Shown: positions 53,561 through 61,419 of the stretch, piece by piece | Layout of the letters: every line of letters starts with the position of its first letter | Numbering within the stretch: the first letter of the stretch is position 1 | NCBI RefSeq assembly: GCF_018555435.2 | Contig: NZ_JAFEJT020000006.1 | Location: 26,084 to 90,083, forward strand | DNA length: 64,000 bases | Direction: 5' to 3' | Source of the DNA: Bifidobacterium amazonense | Lineage (GTDB): Bacteria; Actinomycetota; Actinomycetes; Actinomycetales; Bifidobacteriaceae | The notes under the pieces: generated by a model | Database searches by the model: none | What the model was told of the DNA's origin: nothing | The model's input: the letters and a program-made list of their open reading frames with translations, nothing else | Position numbers and translations under genes: made by a program

Positions 53561-55099
53561 CTACTCGCCGGACTGCTGTTTCGCCGACTGTCGCGTCTGC
53601 CGCGCCGCCCGCTCGGCGGTGATGTCCCACTCGCGCACGACGTTGCGGTCCGCGCCCATCGCATAGATGACGTTCGCGATGCGCTCGCGCACGGCCGCAT
53701 CCTGCGTCTCGCTCCAGCAGGTGCCGTCGGGATGGTCGGCGGCGAGCGAGCACCACTGGTACCTGCCACGCGTCTCGTTGGCGCTGGGCGTCCAGTCGAT
53801 GCGGGTGACGCGCCACGTGCCGGCCCGTCCGCGTTTGCCAGCGAACTGGATGCGCGCGGTGACGCCCTGGTTGTTGACGATCGTCTCCGGCGTGTCGGCC
53901 GATTCGGTGACGGCGTTGCCGAGACCGTAGAGGATCCACGTGCCGTTGTAGTTCTCGATCGGCTGCGCGCAGTGGCAGCCGGCACCGTAGATCACGTCGA
54001 ACGCGCCGGTGTCGGCAAGTTCGTGCGCCTCGGACTGCTGCCACGAGTCGGCGTAGTCGAGATACTCCTGCACCGAATGCATGGCGATGGCGACCACGTC
54101 GGCGCCCTGCTCGCGCGCGGCCTTCGCTTTGGCGACGGCCTTGTCGATGTCGGACCGGTGGTTCGGATCACCGGATTCGCGCAACCGGTCGACCTGCCAG
54201 TCGTGGTCGGCCACCTGTCCGTTGAGCGAAACGGTTCCGGTGACCAGGCCGAGTTTGCCGCCGCCGGTGGGAGAGTCGATGACGAGCGGCTTGGTCGAGT
54301 CCTCCTCGGTTTTGTACGAGCCGGTCTGCGCGATGCCGTCGGCCGCGAGCGTGTCCCACAGGCGGGCGATGCCGGCCGCGCCCTGGTCCCACGAATGGTT
54401 GGTGGCGTGCGTGCAGGCGCGGTAGCCGACGTTGGCGGCCGCGTCGGCGACTTCGGGCGGGATGTTGAAGACCGGGTAGCCGCTGTACGGGCCGCCGCGC
54501 CGGGCGATCGGCGTCTCGAATTCGCAGATCGCGATGTCGGAGGCGTCGATGTACTTGCGCATCGGTTCGAACAGGCCGGCGAAGTCGAAGGCGGTGCCGT
54601 CGGTGGCGGCGGGATTGACCGCGTACTGGTTCCACAGGCCGGGGTGGAACAGCAGGTCGCCGTTGACGAGGATGGAGATGCAGTCCGTATCGGGGCAGTC
54701 GGGCGAGTTGCCGTGATGCTCGGCGACCGGCGTAGGTACGGCCGTGGATTTGTTCAGCGTGGATGAACCGCCCGTGCCGGCACCCGCGTTGCCGTTTACG
54801 GTCGACGATGAGGTCCGCGACTGCGGCTGCGCTTGCGTCTGCCGGCCGCCGGAACCGAACCAGCCGTTGCGATTGACCTGACCGGCGACCGCCCAGCCGA
54901 TCGCGCAGATCAGCGCGACGGCCAGTACGATCAGCGGCTTGACCGGCGACGAGATGACGGACGGACGGCGGCGACGCATGGCGTGACGCGCATGCGCGGG
55001 ACGTCCGGTTTGATCATTTGCCGGCTCGTTCCGATCAATCGACCGTCCATCGTGATCATGTGGTCGTTGAGTCCGCCGTATGGCTTCCCGGTGGTCCAT
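53561..55099 (-). CDS. CapA-family (poly-gamma-glutamate synthesis-like) membrane-anchored protein
   Basis: About 512 residues from the ATG with GAGGTG seven bases upstream; other ATGs lie up to 82 codons upstream. An Arg-rich cytoplasmic tail precedes one membrane segment (PLIVLAVALICAIGWAVAG), then a Ser/Thr/Gly-rich linker and the CapA metallophosphatase-like domain: LVNGDLLFHPGL, DIAICEFETPI, THATNHSWDQG, VVAIAMHSVQEY, IYGAGCHCAQPIE, ILYGLGNAV. CapA-type proteins take part in capsule polymer export, but many actinobacterial members have unknown roles. No other capsule genes are near. Confidence 0.85.
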   Translation of the reverse strand: MDHREAIRRTQRPHDHDGRSIDRNEPANDQTGRPAHARHAMRRRRPSVISSPVKPLIVLAVALICAIGWAVAGQVNRNGWFGSGGRQTQAQPQSRTSSSTVNGNAGAGTGGSSTLNKSTAVPTPVAEHHGNSPDCPDTDCISILVNGDLLFHPGLWNQYAVNPAATDGTAFDFAGLFEPMRKYIDASDIAICEFETPIARRGGPYSGYPVFNIPPEVADAAANVGYRACTHATNHSWDQGAAGIARLWDTLAADGIAQTGSYKTEEDSTKPLVIDSPTGGGKLGLVTGTVSLNGQVADHDWQVDRLRESGDPNHRSDIDKAVAKAKAAREQGADVVAIAMHSVQEYLDYADSWQQSEAHELADTGAFDVIYGAGCHCAQPIENYNGTWILYGLGNAVTESADTPETIVNNQGVTARIQFAGKRGRAGTWRVTRIDWTPSANETRGRYQWCSLAADHPDGTCWSETQDAAVRERIANVIYAMGADRNVVREWDITAERAARQTRQSAKQQSGE

Positions 55100-55454
55100 G
55101 ACGCACCTCATCTTCTTCTCTGGCGGCGTATCCGTCCGTTCCGTCCATGGCACGTCGCATCCGCCCTTCTTCTTGCATCCCAGCCTACCGACATCCATCG
55201 CACATGCCATGAAACATTCCTGTATCCTCGCGTTTCGGCGTGTACGGGCTTGTCGGTCACGGCCGTTGCGCGGTCTCGGCATCGCATGTCGCGCGATGTC
55301 GCGGCTGTGCGTCGTGCGGACATGCAGTAGCGCACGATCCGCCAATCCGGATGCAGGTACGTGACGCGTCGTCGGGACGCGTGCGATGCATTGTCACAAC
55401 AATCGTTTGACGTGACATTTTCTTGATTTTTGTCTCAGAAATCAGACGCCGTTC
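55100..55454. other. gene-free gap upstream of the CapA-like gene
   Basis: About 350 bp with no credible frame. It must hold the CapA promoter (minus). It includes TGTCAC...GTGACA inverted arms at about 55392-55417 and an AT-rich stretch before the RNA promoter. Confidence 0.45.
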
Positions 55455-55485
55455 TTGGCGTTTCACCGCGCCAAACCGGTAGAAT
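55455..55485 (+). promoter_or_regulatory. putative promoter of the ncRNA unit
   Basis: -10 TAGAAT at 55480-55485 is strong. The best -35 is TTGGCG at 55455-55460 with a rather long 19-bp spacer. The predicted start is ~55492. Confidence 0.5.
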
Positions 55486-55491
55486 AAACCC

Positions 55492-55688
55492 CGGAGACGG
55501 ACGGACAAGGGCGTACCTCCGGCTCCGCTTACTACGTAGTCAACGCCCTCGCGAACGGCCGACATGCGTCAGCTTCGCGTCACGGACCGCCGGATATCGC
55601 GATATGATTCATCTTGCAACCTTTGTTGGTTAGGGGCGTAAGCCGGTAATCAACGTTAAGGCCCGATGCTGCTAACGTCGGGCCTTTT
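55492..55688 (+). ncRNA. candidate structured non-coding RNA (~197 nt), family unknown
   Basis: The segment is framed by a promoter and a classic Rho-independent terminator, and no reading frame inside it is gene-like. Predicted stems include CCGGAG/CTCCGG (55491-55522), AGGGCGT/ACGCCCT (around 55508-55546), GTTGGTTA/TAATCAAC (55625-55654) with an inner GC stem and a GTAA tetraloop, and the terminator stem. No match to SRP RNA, RNase P, tmRNA, TPP, cobalamin or SAM motifs was recognised. It may be a free sRNA, a 6S-like RNA, or a leader acting on the gene at 55742. Confidence 0.5.
55658..55688 (+). terminator. Rho-independent terminator of the ncRNA
   Basis: AAGGCCCGA...TCGGGCCTT stem with an 11-nt loop followed by TTTT. 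Downstream the gene at 55742 begins 54 bp later, so it could also act as an attenuator. Confidence 0.8.
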
Positions 55689-55741
55689 CTTATACCGGCT
55701 TGCGCCGGTCGGCCTGGCAAGCCGACTACACCGACCTACCT

Positions 55742-56047
55742 ATGAGCACGGAAGCGTTCTGGGCACTACGACGCCAGCTACGTAAATATCTCGAGCAGCA
55801 GGCCCGCCGGATCACGGACCCACGCAAACGAGGCCATGCCATCGCGGCGACGCGCCGGATGCTCAAACGCCCCCTCACCGGCAAAGACCGCGAACAACGG
55901 CAATGGGCGGATGACAACGACCTGCCATTCCTACCAGTCTCCGCGTTCATGGGCGTCACCGCATGGCTCAACCCACAGGAACAACGAGAACTGGTCGAAC
56001 GACTTGCCGCCGAACACCCGCATCAGATAGGACGGTCCGCACGGTAG
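55742..56047 (+). CDS. small hypothetical protein
   Basis: About 101 residues (MSTEAFWALRRQLRKYLEQQ...), rich in Arg/Gln/Ala, predicted mostly helical, with no recognised family. An ATG 14 codons earlier is in frame. There is no clear ribosome site before the ATG. It lies between the terminator of the putative RNA and a strong terminator at 56055. Codon third positions are GC-rich as in neighbours, which supports it weakly. Confidence 0.45.
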   Translation: MSTEAFWALRRQLRKYLEQQARRITDPRKRGHAIAATRRMLKRPLTGKDREQRQWADDNDLPFLPVSAFMGVTAWLNPQEQRELVERLAAEHPHQIGRSAR

Positions 56048-56054
56048 GCATGAC

Positions 56055-56087
56055 GAAGGGCCCCACGCAGCACGCGCGGAGCCCTTC
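56055..56087. terminator. bidirectional hairpin terminator
   Basis: GAAGGGC...GCCCTTC stem with a GC-rich loop, followed on the plus strand by ACTCTTTTCC. It stands between two convergent genes, serving the small gene (plus) and the surface-protein gene (minus). Confidence 0.7.
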
Positions 56088-56104
56088 ACTCTTTTCCTTG
56101 GAAG

Positions 56105-59100
56105 CTACTTGACGGCGAGGTAGCCGACGCCTTCGTCGTTCCAGCCACGCTGGGCGAGCGTGGTCTTCTCGGCCTTACTCACGGTGAACAGATGATCGCC
56201 GTTATGCGCGTTGTACAGACGATACACGTCGTTCGACCCATCCCTGTCCTCCGGGGCAAGGAACGCGACGCCCTCGTACTTCCAGCCGGCCTTCACCAAC
56301 GCCGCCTGCTCAACCTTGTCGGTGGTGAACATGTGCTTGCCGCCCACACGGTAGTAGCGCTTCACCTCAACGCCGTTCTCCTTGGCGGCCTTGAAGCCCA
56401 CGCCCTCATACTTCCAGCCACGGGCCGACAGCACGTCACGTTCCACCGCGTTCGCCGTATAGAAATGCTCGCCGGTATGCGGATTGTACAGACGATACAC
56501 ATCCTGCGACACCACCTCAGGCTTCGGCGTCGGGGCCGGCTCAGGCTCCGGAGTAGGAGTCGGCGTGGGGGTAGGCGTCGGATCGGGATCCGGGGTCGGA
56601 GTCGGATCAGGATCCGGCTTCGACGGCGTCAGCTCGTCCACCTTCTTCTGCGCCTCCTCCTCGGCCTTCACCGCGGCCTGCAACTCGTCCTCGGCCTTGG
56701 CCACCGCCTCGGACACCTTCTTCGCGACCAGATCATCCAACGCCTTCTGCGCGGCCTGCTGACCCTGCCTTGCGGCCTCCAGCTTCGCGTTCGCCTCATC
56801 CAAAGCCTTCTTCAGATTCAGCACATCCTCACTACCCGAAGCCTCCACCAGCTTCGCATACGCCGCATCAGCCTCCTGCCACACAGCCTTCTTCCCGTCG
56901 GCATCGGCCTGTAGCACAGCCTGCTCCTTACGCAACGCCGCAAGCATGTCATTGCCCGCGGCCAACGCATCAGCGGCAAGCTTCGCATTCGACTCCGCCT
57001 TCGCCTCGGCGGCCGCGGCCTTCTGGTAATCGGCCGTCAACGCATCGGCCACGTTACGCAGATACGAAAGCTCCACGAGCGCGTTGTTCGCGTCACTCCA
57101 CTCGTTATCCGCCTTCGTCGCAGCCTCCGCCGCGGCATTGGCCGCGACGGTCTTGTCGGCCAGCGTCTTGCTCGCCGCGGTCGACGCGTCGTTCAGTTTC
57201 GTGGACTCCTCCGACTTCGCCTTCACCTCATCCGCCAGCTTCGCCTCGGCGGCCGCGGCCTCGTCATACGCCTGCTGCAGCTTGGCGATCTCCTCCGGCG
57301 ACGGCGGATCCACCGGCTTGCCCGCGGCAGCATCCTCATACGCCTTCTTCGCCGACTCGACCACCTTCAACTGATCGGCAACCGCCTGCTCGGCCTTCTC
57401 CTGCGCGGCGACCGCCTCGTCAGCGGCCTGCTGCTTCTGCGAAGCCGTCTCGGCGAGCGACTTCGCCTCTGCTTGCGCCTTATCGGCATCCGACTTCGCA
57501 GTCGCATACGCGGCAACTGTATCCTTCTTCGACTGCTCCCACGAATTGATCGCATTCAGGAAATCAGTAGTCGTCGCATACACCTTCTGCTCGCCGGCGG
57601 GCAGGTGTCCACCCCAATATTCGCTCAGGAAGTTCTGAGTGTGGTATTGATAGTCGCCCGCATTACCGCCAACCGCAAAACCGGTCGTCGTATAAGAGCG
57701 ATTGACAATATTAAGATAATGGCCAGTTTGCGTCTCCTGTTCATTGCCTTCTATCCCGTGATAAACCGTGGGATAATTTGTAGCAATGTAGCTGGCATCA
57801 TATCGATGCGCTTCGAGATCAGAATTCTTGCTGGCATACTCGTCAAAGACTTTCTTTTCATCGTCATACCAAGCCGGAAATGCACTGTTACCGGGATATG
57901 TGATTGCGATATTCTCGCCGGTCTCCCAACCTTCGACTTGTGGGTGGTCGAATCCGTTGTGCTGGATCGCCTCATTATCGGCGGCAGAGGTAAACATCAG
58001 GTAGTCGGACACCTGAAGTTCCGGCAAGTTGTTATCCTTGCGGATCTGATTGAAATCATCAATATACGACAGGCTCCTACGTACATTCGACAGGCTGAAG
58101 GAGCTGCTGTCGCCCGAACTGATCCAACCGTCCTGCACCCACTTCTGGAACGTCTTATCGTTGTTCATCAGGTTCTTCGCAGCTTCGGAGCCGTTCTCGT
58201 CAAGGAAGCCAAGCAGCCCCTTGTCCAACTGGGCCTGAGCCGTGTCCGCGGCCTGCTTCTTATCCGCAATGGCAGCCGTGGCGGCATCGGCGGCCTTCTG
58301 AGCGTTATCGGCCTCCGTCTTGGCATCATCGGCGGTCTTCCGCGCCGACTCGGCCTCCGTCTTCGCATCGGCGGCAGCGGTCTGCTTGGACTCGTAATCC
58401 CGCTGCGCCTGCTCATACGCCTGCTTGAGCGTGGCGAGGCTCTCGGACGCCTTCGCCTCGTCCAAAGCCTTCTTGGCTTTATCGGCCTTGGCCTTGGCGG
58501 CCTCATGCTGATCCTGCAGGTCGGCAAGCTCCCGAGACGCCTTCCTGGCAGCCGACGACGCCGCATCGGCCGCCTTTTGGGCGTCCTTCTTCTCCTGCTC
58601 GGCCGTCGTGGACGCCTTCTCCGCGGCCTGCCATGCGGCGTACAGCTCGTTCACCTTCTGCTGGCCGGCCTCCACGGCCTCCGTGGTCGCACCGGCCTTC
58701 TGCGCGGCGGCTTCCGCCTCATCGGCGGCCTTCTTCGCCTCCTCGGCCTTCGCTGTCGCATCCGCCAGCGCCTTGTCCGCCGACTGCTTCACCTGCTCGA
58801 GCACAGCCACCTTGGCCGCCTCCGCCGCAACCTCCTCGGCCTTCGCGTCCGCCAACGACTGCGCTTTTTCGTACGCCGCCTTCGTATCCGCCGCGGTCTT
58901 CTGAGCGGCGGCCAGCTGCTGGGGATCAATGCCCAACTCGGCGACCTTCGCGTCATACGCCTGCTGTGCCTCGGCAACAGCCGTCTCGGCAGCCTGCCGC
59001 CCGGCCTCGGCCTCGGCAAGCGCATCGGCCGCGGCCTTCACGTCGGCATCATCCTTGAGATCATCGACGGTCAGCTTCTTCGCCGCCTCCAGGGCGGCGG

Positions 59101-59338
59101 TCTTCTCCGCAACCAGCTTCTTCGCAGCCTCCAAGGCGGCCTGGGCCTGCGCCAGATCATCACCCGCCACGGCCACAGCGGTAACGGCCGGACTCGGATT
59201 CGTTTCGGCCGCGACCGCACCCGGCGTCATCGTGGCCACCGCCACCAAAGACGCCACACCAACAGTCGCCACCCTCGCGACGGCGGACGCATCAAAATCA
59301 TGGTCACGCTTCAAAACACCACTGCTGTGCTGAGCCAT
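56105..59338 (-). CDS. large secreted coiled-coil / CAP-domain surface protein with DUF5648-type repeats
   Basis: 1077 residues. The N-terminus has a signal sequence ending near Ala44 (AVAAETNP). Residues ~50-370 and ~600-900 are long Ala/Lys/Glu-rich coiled coils. A CAP/SCP-like domain occupies ~396-592 (FNQIRKDNNLPELQVSDYLM, ENIAITYPGN, TGHYLNIVNRSYTTTGFAVG). A Pro/Thr/Asp repeat linker (~899-940) leads to three C-terminal ~44-residue repeats (VYRLYNPHTGEHFYTANAVE), probably DUF5648 modules that bind glycan or cell wall. There is no LPXTG or C-terminal membrane anchor. Base composition in the CAP part is lower in GC than the coiled coils, suggesting a mosaic gene. Likely functions in surface adhesion or wall interaction. 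Confidence 0.85.
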   Translation of the reverse strand: MAQHSSGVLKRDHDFDASAVARVATVGVASLVAVATMTPGAVAAETNPSPAVTAVAVAGDDLAQAQAALEAAKKLVAEKTAALEAAKKLTVDDLKDDADVKAAADALAEAEAGRQAAETAVAEAQQAYDAKVAELGIDPQQLAAAQKTAADTKAAYEKAQSLADAKAEEVAAEAAKVAVLEQVKQSADKALADATAKAEEAKKAADEAEAAAQKAGATTEAVEAGQQKVNELYAAWQAAEKASTTAEQEKKDAQKAADAASSAARKASRELADLQDQHEAAKAKADKAKKALDEAKASESLATLKQAYEQAQRDYESKQTAAADAKTEAESARKTADDAKTEADNAQKAADAATAAIADKKQAADTAQAQLDKGLLGFLDENGSEAAKNLMNNDKTFQKWVQDGWISSGDSSSFSLSNVRRSLSYIDDFNQIRKDNNLPELQVSDYLMFTSAADNEAIQHNGFDHPQVEGWETGENIAITYPGNSAFPAWYDDEKKVFDEYASKNSDLEAHRYDASYIATNYPTVYHGIEGNEQETQTGHYLNIVNRSYTTTGFAVGGNAGDYQYHTQNFLSEYWGGHLPAGEQKVYATTTDFLNAINSWEQSKKDTVAAYATAKSDADKAQAEAKSLAETASQKQQAADEAVAAQEKAEQAVADQLKVVESAKKAYEDAAAGKPVDPPSPEEIAKLQQAYDEAAAAEAKLADEVKAKSEESTKLNDASTAASKTLADKTVAANAAAEAATKADNEWSDANNALVELSYLRNVADALTADYQKAAAAEAKAESNAKLAADALAAGNDMLAALRKEQAVLQADADGKKAVWQEADAAYAKLVEASGSEDVLNLKKALDEANAKLEAARQGQQAAQKALDDLVAKKVSEAVAKAEDELQAAVKAEEEAQKKVDELTPSKPDPDPTPTPDPDPTPTPTPTPTPEPEPAPTPKPEVVSQDVYRLYNPHTGEHFYTANAVERDVLSARGWKYEGVGFKAAKENGVEVKRYYRVGGKHMFTTDKVEQAALVKAGWKYEGVAFLAPEDRDGSNDVYRLYNAHNGDHLFTVSKAEKTTLAQRGWNDEGVGYLAVK

Positions 59339-59390
59339 AGGTCTCTCTCCCTACAACAAACCCCTCCTCCACCAGAGGGGAACCATACGT

Positions 59391-59760
59391 TTACTGATAC
59401 CCCCCCCCCGAAGACACCAACAGATCCGTCAACGTCTCGGCCTTCACCGCGTCCGGCAGCACGCTGAGCACCGTCACACGCCGAGCGGTCGGCAGCTCAC
59501 GCAGCACGGCCGCACGCTCGGCTAACGGCATGGCAGCGAGCACGCCGGCGAGCGCCACCAGATCACCACTATCGGCGTCCGTGTTCACGTCCGCCTGTCG
59601 ACCGTCCATCTCGGTCGATCGTTCGGGCTGCGATTGTTCGTTCGTGGTGGCGCCCGCAGATACGGCGGCGTCCATGCGGTCTATGACTTCGTTCAGGTGA
59701 TCGCCGGTGGTCTGGTAGACGCTGGCGACCGACATGGACGTATGCCCGCCCCTGTCGCAT
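59391..59760 (-). pseudogene. integrase (tyrosine recombinase) C-terminal remnant
   Basis: The frame contains GHTSMSVASVYQTTGDHLNE, which resembles the C-terminus of phage-type tyrosine recombinases (GHSSMSVT..Y with the catalytic Tyr region), then an Ala-rich stretch DLVALAGVLAAMPLAERAAV to the stop. The N-terminal catalytic part (R-H-x-x-R) is absent or out of frame in the 300 bp upstream, where related fragments appear in another frame (to about 60000). It lies directly downstream of a tRNA-Ser gene, a classic integration site, so it is taken as a decayed integrative element. Confidence 0.5.
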
Positions 59761-60042
59761 GACTTCGCTTGCGGCGGTCTTCCAGATCGGTGTCGAGTCG
59801 TACAGGTTTGAACGTATCCCACCAACGTTGTACGTCCTTGGGCTTGATCGCCGTCTGCCTGACCATTTGTCGTCTCCATGCTGCCGTGAGGGGTACATAT
59901 GCCGGCACACCGGCTTCGATACCCCTCACGGTACCCGCAACATACCCTTCATCACGCGCCGTCACGCACCTTCGCGCAAACCGCCGGCGAGCGCCGGAAT
60001 GGCTTGATATCGGCGTTATTCCGCTGTTTCTGGCATGAAAAA

Positions 60043-60070
60043 AGGGTTTCCGGGAAGTACCGGAAACCCT
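60043..60070 (-). terminator. Rho-independent terminator of tRNA-Ser(GCT)
   Basis: Perfect 11-bp stem (AGGGTTTCCGG/CCGGAAACCCT, 6-nt loop) followed on the minus strand by TTTTTT. Confidence 0.88.
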
Positions 60071-60077
60071 CACTTGC

Positions 60078-60164
60078 GGAGTCAGAGGGATTCGAACCCT
60101 CGAGCCGTTAAACACGACTAACACCTTAGCAGGGTGCCCCTATCGGCCACTCAGGCATGACTCC
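60078..60164 (-). tRNA. tRNA-Ser (anticodon GCT)
   Basis: 87 nt, class II with a long variable arm. Acceptor GGAGTCA pairs with TGACTCC; anticodon loop CTGCTAA gives GCT, reading AGC/AGU. No CCA is encoded. The terminator follows 7 bp downstream. Confidence 0.97.
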
Positions 60165-60279
60165 ACTGTTTTGCCGCTCAGCGGCGCAACAGCATGTAAC
60201 TGTACCATCTCCCGCCGGACAAAACACCGGGCGACACGAAAATCGCAGGAAATCATTCCACATGCAGCTACTTCGGCAG

Positions 60280-61215
60280 TTACTTCGCCGGCGCCTGATC
60301 CCCCGAGAACGTGACGATCACGGCGACGATCACCAGCGCCACGCCAACGCACTCCCACACGCTCGGGATCTCGCCGAACGCAAGTCCGATGCCGACCGCG
60401 ACGGCCGGGTTGATCGACTGCATGACGGAGAACGCGCCGGATGTGGTGCGCCGCATGACGATCTGGTCGGTCATGTACGGGATGAACGACGCGAACGTGG
60501 CGATGAGCAGCAGCAGGCCGAGCAGCTTCCACGCGCCGCCGGGCGCGGCCGCCCACGTCGCGCTCGCCTTGGGATGGATGACGTGTTCGATCGCGCCGGG
60601 GCCGAGGAAGACCGTCTGCGCTAGCCAGCCGATGCCGATGGCGACGCACAGGTTGTCGAGCGAGTTGCCGCGCGCGGCGATCCGCCGGCCAAGCACGATG
60701 TAGACGCCCCACATCGATCCGCCGACCAGCACGGCGATCAGGCCGATCAGGAACCGTCCGCCGCCGGCTCCGGCGAGCGAGACGCCGGCCAGCAGTACGA
60801 CGCCGCATGCGGCGATGACGATGCCGAGCCGTTCGCGCCAGCTGCGGCCGGTGATCACGGCCACGCTCAGCGGTCCGATGAATTCGATCGCCACGGCGAT
60901 GCCCATGTCCATGTTGCTGATCGCCACGTAGAACATCGTGTTCATCAGCGCCACGGCGAGTCCACAGCCGGCCACCACGGCCCAGCCGCGCGCGTCGTGC
61001 GGCAGGGCGGCGCGTTTGGCGGCGCGCCACGGCCGCCGCCAGGCGAGCATCATCAGCGTCATGAATCCGACGCGGTACCACACGGCGTACAGCGGGTCGA
61101 GCTGGGTGAACGCGACTTTGGCGATGGCGGTGGCGAGGTAGATCATCACGGCCTCGCCCATCACGACGACGAACACCGGCACCCGGTTGAGCAGGTCCAG
61201 AATTGCTTTCTTCAC
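60280..61215 (-). CDS. EamA-family (RhtA-like) permease
   Basis: 311 residues from a GTG start (VKKAILDLLNRVPVFVVVMG); the longer frame upstream is Cys/Trp-rich nonsense. Ten predicted membrane segments in two EamA halves (e.g. LDPLYAVWYRVGFMTLMMLA; DMGIAVAIEFIGPLSVAVIT). The family exports amino acids or metabolites such as threonine and homoserine; the true substrate is unknown. It is divergent from dinB. Confidence 0.88.
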   Translation of the reverse strand: MKKAILDLLNRVPVFVVVMGEAVMIYLATAIAKVAFTQLDPLYAVWYRVGFMTLMMLAWRRPWRAAKRAALPHDARGWAVVAGCGLAVALMNTMFYVAISNMDMGIAVAIEFIGPLSVAVITGRSWRERLGIVIAACGVVLLAGVSLAGAGGGRFLIGLIAVLVGGSMWGVYIVLGRRIAARGNSLDNLCVAIGIGWLAQTVFLGPGAIEHVIHPKASATWAAAPGGAWKLLGLLLLIATFASFIPYMTDQIVMRRTTSGAFSVMQSINPAVAVGIGLAFGEIPSVWECVGVALVIVAVIVTFSGDQAPAK

Positions 61216-61382
61216 GAGGTTCCAGCCTACTCGGCGAGCGGCAGCGCATCGCGGACGGGCGGGAATTTGGCTCGGGACGGGACCGTGGGCGCTTCCGGAC
61301 GGCGAACCCGCGGCACGACCGCAACACCACCAACGGCACCACCAACGGCACCCACCCCCTCGACTCCCCCACGACACGCGAA

Positions 61383-61398
61383 TCGAACGTTTGTTCTA
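61383..61398 (+). promoter_or_regulatory. LexA/SOS box upstream of dinB
   Basis: TCGAACGTTTGTTCTA matches the actinobacterial SOS consensus (TCGAAC-N4-GTTCGA) with one mismatch, 22 bp before the dinB start. Confidence 0.75.
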
Positions 61399-61419
61399 AG
61401 CATCCTGTATGGTAATGGC

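Noticed and set aside
55430..55633. Small plus-strand reading frame over the ncRNA
   Set aside because: It starts upstream of the predicted promoter, has no ribosome site and crosses the RNA stems.
59693..60124. 143-residue minus-strand frame as an intact gene
   Set aside because: It runs through the tRNA and its terminator. Only a short stretch near its end resembles part of the decayed integrase.
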